Source of the DNA: Ascaphus truei
Lineage: Eukaryota; Chordata; Amphibia; Anura; Ascaphidae
Reading direction: 5' to 3'
Assembly: GCA_036426205.1 (NCBI GenBank)
Contig: CM071568.1
Location: 40,389,221 to 40,453,220, forward strand
DNA: 64,000 nucleotides
In this document: one piece after another, positions 37,617 to 47,575 of the stretch
Layout of the letters: each line of letters opens with the position of its first letter
How positions within the stretch are numbered: the stretch's first letter is position 1
Notes under the pieces: generated by a model
What the model saw: only the letters and a program-made list of their open reading frames with translations
What the model was told of the DNA's origin: nothing
The model's database searches: none
Made by a program: the position numbers and the translations under genes

Positions 37617-38290
37617 GACAATAAGGAGAGGAGACAGATGAGAGGAGGGAATGTAGTGTGCACAGAGAGGAGCAGACACAGTAAGGCAGGGAGTACAAAT
37701 AGAGGGGAGGAGAGAGTGCAAAGAGAAGCAGTGCGTGATGGAGGGGGGTGAGAGACAGTGGAGAGCAGTGTGCACACAGGGAATAAGACAGCAAGGTGAG
37801 TAGGAGGATCAAACAAAGAGACAGCAAGGAGTGGAAGAGACAGATGTGATGAGTAGGAGAGGAGGGATTGTAGTGTGCACAGAGTGGAGTACACAGTAAA
37901 GCAGGGAGTGCAAAGAGAGGGGAGGAGAGAGTGCAAAGAGGAGCAGGGCATGCTAGAGGAGAGATAGAGAGACAGAAAGGAGAGGAGGAGAAAGAGCGAT
38001 CACTCTGAGGGAATGGAGAGTAGTGTGCCCATGGGGCAGGAAGGAGTGCAAAGAGAGGGGAGGAGAGACAACAAGGTGAGTAGAAAGAGGAAACCGACAG
38101 ACAGCAAGGAGAGATTAGATGAGTAGGAGAGGAGGGGGTGTAGTGTGCACAGAGAGGAGCAGACATAGTAAGGCAGGGAGTGCAAGAGAGGGGAGGAGAG
38201 AGTGCAAACAGGATCAGGGCATGATGGAGTAGAGAGTAAGGTGGGGGAAGAGGGGACAAGACACACACCACAGTGCTGGACACTGTGTTA
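37617..38290 (+). repeat. GA-rich tandem array, unit about 220-270 bp, 3 copies
   Basis: GAGGAGGG(A)(A)TGTAGTGTGCACAGAG recurs at about 37640, 37860 and 38130, each followed by GGCAGGGAGT(G/A)CAA(A)GAGAGGGGAGGAGAGAG. The long minus-strand open frame over it is an artefact of the low-complexity array. Confidence 0.8.
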
Positions 38291-38784
38291 CTGGCAAGCA
38301 CCGTAGGTACTATTGGAGCTAGCTACCCCCATACGATATTACTGTTACCCCTGTTATTATTGTGCATTGTGTAGTGAGTATTATTTGAGGAATCTGTGGC
38401 ACCACAATAAAGGAGTTATATTACACCTGGTTGTGAGTGTATTATTGGGGTATACCCGAAGGTATACGAGTTCCTATGAGGTGCCATCCTGCTACATAGG
38501 ATCTTCATAGGTGGAGGCGCTGCACCATAGAGATATAGAGAACACACAGTCACCCCATACTCTCTATGAGCGGAGGCTCAGGCCTTCTGTATGCCTAACA
38601 GGTAGCACCAGTAATGTAATTATTGCTGTTTCCCATAGGGATAGGGGAAGGGTGTTACACAATATACAGTAATCCTGTATAAACAATACCACACATATCA
38701 ATATTGGAATGTGAGTTTGTGTAATTGGCTTTTCAATTACATGTATCTTCTTTAAAGCCTACTCTTCTGTCTTTATATACAGTA

Positions 38785-38990
38785 TGTAGCCATTGCTGGT
38801 TCTGGCTATTCCTCTGCCCTCCCCAACACATAAGTCCTGGTAGTTGCAGGCAGTGTTTGGCCCATCGTGGGTTTACCCCTCCCCTCTGCAGCTTCCTTGA
38901 GTGGCAGGAGTGGAGGTGGGACTTGGTCTGTGTGCTGACCAATCGTGGGTGCAGAACCTGTACCATTCCCTTCTGCTCTATTCTCTATGC
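38785..38990 (+). mobile_element. Truncated family B LTR
   Basis: Starts TGTAGCCATTGCTGG and follows the family B U3 (CTTCCTTGAGTGGCAGGAGTG, GACTTGGTCTGTGTG, CAATCGTGGGTGCAG) before homology stops near 38975. Confidence 0.7.
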
Positions 38991-39548
38991 TCTATTCCAT
39001 GTAAAAAACGTAGTGCACATACAGTACAGTATGTCTATGGCCTTTTGCCCCAGTAAATCAGGCTATCAGACTTTATAGAATAAGGGCCTACAGTATGTAA
39101 TATAGCAAATGTTGTGCAATTCTGTTGCAAAAACATCCACTAAACGTACTGTATCAAAGAAAATATATTTTTTTCATACAACTCGGGCAATAGTTTGGCC
39201 CCAGGATTGTATAACTTTTTTTTTTTTTAACGTATATATTTTTTATTTTTCAGGAAACATGGTAACATATAAAAGGGGGAAGGGAATGGGGGTTAGGGGG
39301 GTACAGAAAATAAAAGGGTTATGAGGTGGGGGGGATAGGGCAGTGGGGTAACATCCATCACTGGCTTCATGCAGGAAGCAAACATTCCATGATACTTGTC
39401 ACATCCTATGCTAGGTCTAGATCTACCTAACCTTTAGTAGTTGTTTCTGGTTTCCTTACTATTTTATGGTTCCTATTGGGTTCTTCCATATGTAAGTCTC
39501 CCAGGGGTCCCATGTTGTCAGGAAGGTGTTGTGTCTGTCGTGTATTAG

Positions 39549-40801
39549 GCTAAGGCCCCGCTTCCAGAGTCAGCGCACCCGCACTGCTGACAGGCGGTGC
39601 GCTGAGATACACAGACCGCGATATGCGGTCTGTAGGGAGCGGGAGCCGGAGCGGGAGGTGGGCGGGAGGTGGGAGGCTTGACAGGGAGGGGGGGCGTGGC
39701 TTGAGCGGAGGGACCCGCTACTCTCCCCCCCTCCCTCCACGGACTGCAGGAGGGACCCGCTACTCTCCCCCCCCCCCCTCCCTCCACGGACTCGGGCTGG
39801 AGCACTCATACATACACACATACACACATACACACACACAGGCAGGCAGGCAGGCACTCACGCACTCATACACACACGCGCGCACACACATGCAGGCACT
39901 CACGCACTCACACACACACACACACAGACAGAGGCAGGCACTCACGCACTCAGGCACACACATACACACACACAGACAGGCACGCACGCACTCAGACACA
40001 CACACAGACAGGCACTCACCTGCTTTCACTCCACACTCCTCCCCGCTCCCCGAAGCCTCTCCTCCTCCCGAAGCCTCCCCTCCCCATTGGCTCACAGCCA
40101 CACCACGTGACGCGTCAACGCTAGGAAACACCATTCTCTTGTGTCTCCTAGCGGCTGACGCGCCACAGCGTGTAGTCAGCTGTGCCGCCAGGGGGGACCG
40201 GGACCGGCTCGCGAGGATTCCCCTGCTGGTGGGNNNNNNNNNNNNNNNNNNNNNNNNNNNNNNNNNNNNNNNNNNNNNNNNNNNNCCCCCTCCCTCCACG
40301 GACTCGGGCTGGAGCACTCATACATACACACATACACACATACACACACACAGGCAGGCAGGCAGGCACTCACGCACTCATACACACACGCGCGCACACA
40401 CATGCAGGCACTCACGCACTCACACACACACACACACAGACAGAGGCAGGCACTCACGCACTCAGGCACACACATACACACACACAGACAGGCACGCACG
40501 CACTCAGACACACACACAGACAGGCACTCACCTGCTTTCACTCCACACTCCTCCCCACTCCCCGAAGCCTCTCCTCCTCCCGAAGCCTCCCCTCCCCATT
40601 GGCTCACAGCCACACCACGTGACGCGTCAACGCTAGGAAACACCATTCTCTTGTGTCTCCTAGCGGCTGACGCGCCACAGCGTGTAGTCAGCTGTGCCGC
40701 CAGGGGGGACCGGGACCGGCTCGCGAGGATTCCCCTGCTGGTGGGGAACTCGCTACATTGCCGCCCGCGCCACCGAGCGCAGCGGGACCGAGGCCTTAGG
40801 C
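39549..40801. mobile_element. GC/CA-rich DNA element spanning the assembly gap
   Basis: The ends GGCTAAGGCCCCGC and (reversed) CCTAAGGCCTCGGTCCC are related inverted repeats. The interior has a 46-bp tandem duplication (39700-39790), then CA/CACTCACGCACTCA repeats and a GC-rich block. The apparent length is inflated by the gap and a duplicated flank. No transposase frame was found. Confidence 0.55.
40234..40285. other. Assembly gap (52 N)
   Basis: Unknown bases. The sequence before it (39774-40233) and after it (40286-40745) is the same 460 bp with one difference (G at 40045, A at 40557). Confidence 0.99.
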
Positions 40802-41383
40802 TTGTAAGTCTCTCCATCGTCATTATGTAGTTTATCTTGTGCAATACCTCAGAATTGTATAACTTTTTACACACTGAAAGATATACTACATTTACTAAGC
40901 TGTACAAAGCTATAAGACACACTTGCATTCCATTCACACATACTTCAACTCAGTTTGTTCATGACCTGTCCAGTTTGCTGTCTGCCTCTTGAACTGTTAT
41001 GACCTTGCTTCTGTCTTGCCCTCTGGTGCAATACTCTGTATGACTCCCTGGCTCCAACCTTTATCTGTTTTAACTTGACTCCTACTTAATTTCCTGTATT
41101 TTGTATCTAGACAGAATGCTTGCTGTCATATGTTCTATTAATTCAAAATAGCGATGGATATACTGTATACAGCAAATACAAGATTCCTACTAATATAGAA
41201 TAATACAGTACATTACATATATTTCTAAATTAGGAAAAGCAAAGAACAGTACAAAATACAGTACAGTATAAAATGGAAACAAAGGTAGAGTATTCTTTAC
41301 AAATACTCCACATGTGAAAAGTGAGAAGGCAATATACAGTACTGAGTGGGTAGTGGGTACAGTATTTTAAGGCATTGGATTAT

Positions 41384-41812
41384 ATTGCATACCTCATCCT
41401 GGACCTTCTGCAATCTGGCTTTTGTACAGCTCATGCAACTGAGGCTGTCCTCATTAAAGTAGCCAATGATCCACACTTTCCATGTTTATTTTGTGCTTTT
41501 GATACTGTTAATTACTCTCTACCCTTTCGTATTTTACATTCTATTGGTATCTGTAACCAAACTCTATCATGGTTCTCATCATACCTCTCCAATCACTCTT
41601 TTTCCATCTCTGTTTCTAACATGTCTTCATCCCCTGTTAACCTGTCTGTGGGCAAACGTCAGAACTCCATTCTGCGACCTCTCCTTTTCTCTCTGTACAC
41701 ACTATCACTTGGTGACCTCATCAATTTTAGGTATCATCCCTACGCAGATAACACGCCAATATATCTACCCTCCGTTAACCTCCACACCTGCAATCCAGTC
41801 CCAAGTTTCTGA
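41384..41812 (+). mobile_element. L2-clade reverse transcriptase fragment
   Basis: The open frame shows non-LTR RT palm motifs in order: SGF near codon 15, CAFDTVNYSLP (motif A), LSWFSSYLSN, a QNSILRPLLFSLYT block (motif B region) and YADNTPIYL (motif C). The catalytic YADD is YADN here and the conserved GVPQG is damaged, so this is an inactive relic. Flanking sequence lacks the rest of the element. Confidence 0.85.
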
Positions 41813-42303
41813 TTGACTCCTGGCTGCCTCATACTTAATATGTCTAGAACAGAGTGTCATGATAGTACTATTAAAATGTTCAGTATTTTAATAATCTTGG
41901 ACACCAAGGGTTAACTTTTTTTTTTCTAAAGTCCTATTTTTATCCGATGTACTGTAAGCCAAACTGGCATAAGGTATTTATTGGTCCGTAAAAAACAATG
42001 GGATGTTTAGATGAGGGTGACAGGTAAAAGTATCCAGAGTACCAAAGCTTAACCTGGAATGATCATTGATGGCCCACTAAAATGATATATGTATATTATG
42101 GAGGTCTGGTAAACATACTGAGCCCTACCAGATGCCATGGGTGTCATTCTCAAAGGTGACCTCACATTCTTGAAACATTCCCCTGTAAGTAGCAGAGAAA
42201 GGTAACAAACAGGTCACCATTTAGTTTAAGGTCTGTACTAGAACTAAAAGATCTTGGATCTGATGTGATGCACAAGAATAAAAAATACATATTTCTAACC
42301 AGC

Positions 42304-43156
42304 TGTAATGATTCGGGAATCACGCCGCCCTCGGCGTGCTCCCCACTCACCTGCAGCTCCGCCGGGTCCTCCCGCGGCACACAGGCAGCCTTCCTCCAAG
42401 ACGCCGATCGCAGCTCCACGTGGGCGCGCGCGCACGCCAATGCTCCTCTTCAAGGGTTGGTCCTGCGGGTATGCCCGGTCACGCGCCCGCAAGCGCTGCT
42501 ACACGGAGGCGTGGCCACACGGAGGCACACCAGCCCCTTAAAGGCACAGTACCTCAAACTATTGCTGCTATTAAATACAACCTTACTACTGGGCTTTATT
42601 GCTCCTCCCCTGGGACTCATGCTGGACCTATCCCTGCCGTAGCCTGGCCCTACCACACCCCCCCACCTTGCTGCGCTGCCCTTGGGTCCTCTCTCCCATA
42701 TGTACCCTACAGTTTCACAGACTCGTCGGCTTAGCATAGAACCAGTTGTTCTCATCACTCTCTGCCTCCCTAGTCCTGTCTTGTCCTATCTTGTTTGCAG
42801 TCTTCCTCGTGTACTGAACCGGCTTCCCCTACGACTATCCGCACTTCTGGCATCCTGAACTTGGCATACGGCAATACGTCTAGCCGCACCTCTGGCATCC
42901 CGAACATGGCATACGGCAATACGTCTCTCCGCACCTCTGGGACCCTGAACCCGGCAAACGGTAAATGATTACGTCCCTCTCTCTAACCCCGGACTTGGCG
43001 AACAGCACCCTCTATCATCCGTACCTCTCCTACCCTGACTCGGACTCCCAGACCACTCTACTCTCAAGACGTGCCCTCGTGGCTGTGGGTTGCGTTATAT
43101 CCTATCCCACCTCAGCATCGCGGTCCCGCCTCGTTTGTGGAGAGCTCGTCCTGACA
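42304..43156. mobile_element. Complete LTR with 5-bp TSD CCAGC
   Basis: The LTR is 853 bp from TGTAATGATTCGGG to TCCTGACA, flanked by CCAGC at 42299-42303 and 43157-43161. It is GC-rich and includes three tandem 45-bp units (CCGCACCTCTGGCATCC...GGCAATACGTCT) at about 42837-42966. The 5-bp duplication and unrelated sequence set it apart from families A-G. Its orientation is undecided. Confidence 0.85.
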
Positions 43157-43229
43157 CCAGCATTTTCATCTGTTTCAATTCAGTCCAAAAATGCTGGAAC
43201 GATGAAGCTGCATATTTGAGATCCATTTG

Positions 43230-44065
43230 TTCATCAAATTGTATTGTATTATATATCTTTATTTATGTAGCGCCATTAATATACATAGCGCTTCACAGTA
43301 GTAATACACGTGGTAATCAAATAAATAACAAATAATATAAATAACAGATCATGGGAATAAGTGCTTCAGACATAAAAGTAACATTAAGGAAGAGGAGTCC
43401 CTGCTCCGAGGAGCTTATAGTCTAATTGGTAGGTAGGGAGAACATACAGAGACTGTAGGAGGGAATTCTGGTAAGTGCGTCTGCAGGGGGCTAAGCTTTA
43501 TATCACGTGTCCAGTATTAACCACAGTGCTATTCATATGCTTGTTTAAGCAAGTGTGTCTTAAGGTAGGTCTTAAAGGTGGATAGAGTGGGTGCTAGTCG
43601 GGTATTGAGGGGAAGGGCATTCCAGAGGTGCGGGGCAGTCAGTGAAAAAGGTTTAAGGTGGGAGAGGGCTTTAGATACAAAGGGGGTAGAAAGAAGACAT
43701 CCTTGAGAAGAACGCAAGAGTCGGGATGGTGTATAACGAGAAATTAGGGCTGAGATGTAAGGCGGGGCAGAAGAGTGTAAAGCTTTAAAAGTGAGGAGGA
43801 GAACCGAGTGTGAGATGCGGGATTTGATCGGAAGCCAGGAGAGGGATTTCAGGAGGTGAGACGCAGAGACAGATTTAGGAAAGAGTAGAGCGATTCTGGC
43901 AGCAGCGTTTAGGATAGATTGTAGGGGAGACAGGTGAGAGGCAGGAAGGCCGGACAGCATGAGGTTACAGTAATCAAGACGGGAGAGGATGAGGGCCTGA
44001 GTCAGAGTTTTAGCAGTCGAGCAACAGAGGCACGGGTGTATCTTAGTGATATTGCAATTATATCA
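43230..44065 (-). mobile_element. L2-clade element, RT C-terminal region and 3' UTR
   Basis: The minus-strand frame contains LTQALILSRLDYCN, GLPASHLSPLQSILNAAARI, LLKSLSWLPIKSRI, LTFKALHSSAPPYIS, HLWNALPLNTR and FKTYLKTHLLKQAY in order, the diagnostic C-terminal region of L2 ORF2. The 3' UTR extends to about 43230 and ends in an ATAAAGATATATAATACAA-type tail (minus strand). The frame is open for more than 150 codons, suggesting a fairly young copy. Confidence 0.88.
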
Positions 44066-44097
44066 AATATAAACCTGGGTGTATTGATATATATATA

Positions 44098-44913
44098 TGT
44101 AACGGTGTTTCTGGCCCGGCCTGACCCACCCAATCTCACATTGGCCCCTGTGGTCTAACCGGTCCCCATTACAGTATGGTAGTGTCGGGTGGTGCACCTG
44201 TTGGCTACAGGACTCCTGAGTCTCCCGCATGATGGTGTATGGGGAGGACCCGTCCGACAGGCAGCTTAGGTAGTGTGCTGAGTCTCACCTAGTTCCAGTG
44301 CAGCGCCTCCACCTCACCAGGGTCCCTGCGTCCGCATGGGGATGATCCTGACGAGGAACTCCTCGGTGGTGCAACCTCCTGTGCAATCATTGGACTCTCA
44401 CACACAGGGGTTTCTCTGATCAGCTCCATCTTTATTGTCACGGTGGGCATAGCTGCCCTCCACAATGGGGTGTATTTAGCCGATCATCTCGCCCGTGCTC
44501 CCCGTTGATAGGTATGTCACCTAGATGAGGGATTCACTATTCCCGCAGGAATCACTGCCCTGTGCCAGGTCCCTGGACACAGTCTCCCATGGAGTTACTA
44601 GAACATAACTGACACTCTGCAGAACTTAAACTACTCCTCTTAGCCGAACTCCTTCCTCAACTCAGACTTCAGGTAGAACTTTCCAGCAACTCACTATTAG
44701 ACACAGTGCTGTGCCTTATGTACACTCGGGAGCTGACACACCTCTGACATCACTAACCATGGAGTCAGAGCATGTGACCAGTCCCATCCATACACAGGGC
44801 ACCCCACCAGGGTGTGAGGGAAAACCTCCATGGTTACTGCTGGCATGCCCACACTTACCAGGCCTTGCTGCCAGCAGGAGAGATGACTGTAGGCATTTTA
44901 CATGACCGCTACA
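44098..44913 (-). mobile_element. LTR of family A (solo-like)
   Basis: On the minus strand the LTR is 816 bp from TGTAGCGGTCATG (44913) to CACCGTTACA (44098), matching 1279-2090 along its length. AATAAAG lies near 44435, the U5 motif at 44299-44314 and a donor-like CAACAG|GTGCACC at 44193-44205. Flanks are AT and ATG simple repeats and show no clear target duplication. Confidence 0.85.
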
Positions 44914-45372
44914 TGTATAATGTATATTGTTTGATGTATATTGTTTGATGTGTATGATGTATGTTGTATGATGTATATTGTATGTGTATAATGTATATTG
45001 TTTGATGTGTGTGATGTATATGTATGATGTATAATGTGTAGTGTATAATGTATATGTATGATGTATATTGTATGATGTATATTGTATGATGTGTATAATG
45101 TATATTGTTTGATGTGTATGATGTATGTTGTATGATGTATATTGTATGATGTGTATGATGTATGTTTGAATGATGTATATTGTATGATGTGTATAATGTA
45201 TATTGTTTGATGTGTATGATGTATATGTATGATGTATATGTATGATGTGTATAATGTGTAGTGTATAATGTATATGTATGATGTATATTGTATGATGTAT
45301 ATTGTATGATGTGTATAATGTATATTGTTTGATGTGTATAATGTATAGTGTATAGTGTATGATGTATATGTA
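44914..45372 (+). repeat. TGTATGATGTATAT-type minisatellite
   Basis: About 30 variants of a 12-21 bp AT-rich unit. The long minus-strand ORFs (YTLYIIH repeats) are translation of the array and not a gene. Confidence 0.95.
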
Positions 45373-45659
45373 CATATGTAGCGAGGGTTATTAGAACCTT
45401 TATCATGTTATGTGGGATGTGTTGTAATATTCTGCGTTATCGCCGCCATTGAGTCGTAATCAGTAATTAAGATCAAGCTGGTTACACCTGTATATATGTA
45501 TATATGTATGTATGTATATAATATTATATATTTGTGACTGTATTGGGTATGATTATGAAGTCAGTGCGTGTTTTCTGAAAGAATATTACATACACAAGGT
45601 ATATAGCACAACGCCCCTTCTGTGATTTCCCATAATTCTTTGCTTGTCTCTCCGCTCAG

Positions 45660-45747
45660 ATAATAAGGGTCCCCTACACCATGGAGTGTGCTCCACATGG
45701 CTGGATCAGCTGAAGCCCAAGGACTCTGTGCCGTGCTTTGTCCGAGG
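45660..45747 (+). CDS. Nitric oxide synthase-like exon (reductase domain), orphan
   Basis: NOS enzymes make nitric oxide from arginine; their C-terminal half is an FMN/FAD/NADPH reductase. This 88-bp exon is preceded by a pyrimidine-rich tract ending TCTCTCCGCTCAG and followed by GTAAGAG. In the one open frame (28 codons plus 2 bases at each end) it reads [14 protein letters not shown], then [14 protein letters not shown]. From memory, vertebrate NOS2 and NOS3 carry GPLH(H/Y)GVCSTWL followed by LKP.DPVPCF(V/I)R in the FAD-binding part of the reductase, just before the GPGTGIAPFR segment. Both frame and splice sites are intact. No upstream or downstream NOS exon was found, and family A LTR pieces and minisatellites lie on both sides. 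It may be a true NOS exon in a long-intron gene, a captured fragment, or the result of a chimeric scaffold. NOS2 versus NOS3 cannot be decided. Confidence 0.78.
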
Positions 45748-45754
45748 GTAAGAG

Positions 45755-45915
45755 GTAGTGGAGGCATTGAGTATTAGATATTGGGGGGGCATTGAGTATT
45801 AGATATTGGAGGGGCATTGTGTAGTAGATACTGGAGGGGCATTGTGTAGTAGATACTGGAGGGGCATTGTGTAGTAGATACTGGAGGGGCATTGTGTAGT
45901 AGATACTGGAGGGGA
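45755..45915 (+). repeat. 25-bp tandem repeat, about 6 copies
   Basis: The unit GGAGGGGCATTGTGTAGTAGATACT repeats with exact 25-bp spacing; the first two copies are variants (GAGTATTAGATATT). It starts a few bases after the donor site of the NOS-like exon. Confidence 0.95.
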
Positions 45916-46541
45916 GTTGTGGGCATGCCAGCAGGAGAGATGACTGTAGCCATTTTACATGACCGCTACATTCTCCCCCTGGTGAATCCCATCGTCCTCG
46001 CTGGGACCTAAATTTGTTTACCCTTTTCCAGGAAGCACTGAAACACAAAACATAATTAGAACATCTTACAAATTTTCATAATACACACAGAAAAAAATGT
46101 CTACAGTACATTCCGCCAAGCCCGCCCCGTCCAGCAGCCACGAACCCGCGTAATACATAGTACCTCCTAAAAGTAGACTGCCCTGTGCCAGGTCCCTGGA
46201 CACAGTCTCCCATGGAGTTACTATAACATAACTGACACTCTAGCAGAACTTAAACTACTCCTCTTAGCCGAACTCCTTCCTCAACTCAGACTTCAGGTAG
46301 AACTTTCCAGCAACTAACTATTAGACACAGTGCTGTGCCTTATGTAACTTCTGAGGCTGACACACCTCTGACATCACTAACCATGGAGTCAGAGCATGTG
46401 ACCAGTCCCATCCATACACAGGGCACCCCACCAGGGTGTGAGGGAAAACCTCCATGATTACTGCTGGCATGCCCACACTTACCAGGCCTTACTGCCAGCA
46501 GGAGAGATGACTGTAGCCATTTTACATGACCGCTACATTTA
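45916..46541 (-). mobile_element. Rearranged family A element
   Basis: Reading the minus strand from 46541: an LTR 5' part (TGTAGCGGTCATG to about 46190), then internal 3' sequence with the decayed ORF end, an acceptor-like TTGTGTTTCAG and the polypurine tract CCAGGGGGAGAA (about 45972-45983), then about 56 bp of a second LTR start (45971-45916). The element has lost nearly all its interior and most of one LTR. Confidence 0.75.
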
Positions 46542-46979
46542 TATATATACACATATATATATATACATACATTTTGATCAGCCAAACACATTGTTATAGG
46601 TCACAATATTCCAGGAGCTATGGGGGTAAAGTTATGAGAATGCTTCAATACGCAGGCATTTTTTCAATGTGGATTCCCATATTTCCAACTTCAAGTCTCT
46701 GAAGGAATCTGATATTGTTATGTGGTAATGTAATTAGCGTTTCTATTTTTAACCTGTTTATTTTTATGAAACTGTCTGCATATATTGTACTGTATGTTTC
46801 TTGTAATATTATTTTTCTGTACTGTTTTTGATCCGTAATTGAACTCTGCACTTTTTGAAGAGAATAATTGCATTTTCTGACACATTTTGCTACAATAGAT
46901 GTGTGCTAATTGCCTATTTTTCATAGTAAACAGGGGAAAAAATGCTATTTTTGGTGGTGGCATCGATTTAAGGTTATAT

Positions 46980-47115
46980 TTGTGATGATTGAGGTGAGAT
47001 ATTACCCATTTGAGGGACCCTGCAGGGGAGAAAAGTGTGTCAGCTTGATAGCTGTGTGCCTTGTCATATATACATATCACATGCTCACAGGTGTGCCATT
47101 AGTGACACTGAGCTT
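46980..47115 (+). repeat. Dispersed repeat X, copy 2
   Basis: Shares GATTGAGG.GAGATATT, a CTGCAGGGGAGAAAAG block and TCACATGCTCACAGGTGTGCCAT with 12365-12640. Confidence 0.65.
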
Positions 47116-47149
47116 CTCATATTTCCTGGCCTAATATCCCCTTTTTCCA

Positions 47150-47575
47150 CACAGAAAATAATAAAACGACCTAACCTTCTGCTTAGATATTTGATTTTGC
47201 CCTTTCCTAATCCATTCACATTACCGCCCTGGCTAAAATGTGTTGCTTCTTCTTCCCGTAACATTGCTAAAATCCGCACTTTCCGCTGTCCATTTACTGC
47301 TACAACTTTAATGCATGACCGTATCCTCTACCATCTGGATTATTGTAACATACTGCTCACAGGCCTCCCTGCCTCACAACTTTCTCCTTTGTACTCTATT
47401 CAAAATTCTGCAGCTAAAATCATGCAACTGTCTCACAGCACAGTCATTGCTCATCTCCTCCTTAAATCCCTGTCCTGGCTTCCCATTAAGCTTCATATCC
47501 GGTATAAAGCTCTCCTTCTTGCAGTCTATAACAAGTTCCAAAATAGTGCTCTCCTCACTAGTTTAAATATAAGTG
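47150..47575 (+). mobile_element. L2-clade RT C-terminal fragment
   Basis: The open frame contains RNIAKIRTF, ILYHLDYCNILLTGLPASQL, LYSIQNSAAKIMQLS and LLLKSLSWLPIKLHIRYKALLL, the same region as 43529-43960 on the other strand but more diverged. Homology stops near 47545. Confidence 0.85.

Larger units (their letters stand above)
35396..38659 (+). mobile_element. LTR family F, broken by nested insertions
   Basis: The 3' end is clear: AATAAAG near 38408, U5 motif GGTGGAGGCGCTGCAC at 38510-38525, donor-like CTAACAG|GTAGC at 38595-38605 and terminal GTGTTACA at 38659. A tandem unit of about 75-85 bp containing GATAGGCTGA...CCTATCACTCACC occurs at 35425-35610, 36415-36600 and 37549-37600. I infer that one LTR with repetitive U3 was split by the LTR at 35679-36387 and the L2 piece at 36828-37530. 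Confidence 0.5.

Noticed and set aside
37603..38301. 232-codon minus-strand frame
   Set aside because: Low-complexity GA array of three large tandem units.
39623..40937. 337-codon plus and 253-codon minus frames across the gap
   Set aside because: They include the N run and the falsely duplicated CA-rich repeat.
44716..45406. 219- and 165-codon minus-strand frames rich in Tyr, Ile and His
   Set aside because: They run through the ATG-type minisatellite and an LTR; no conserved protein.
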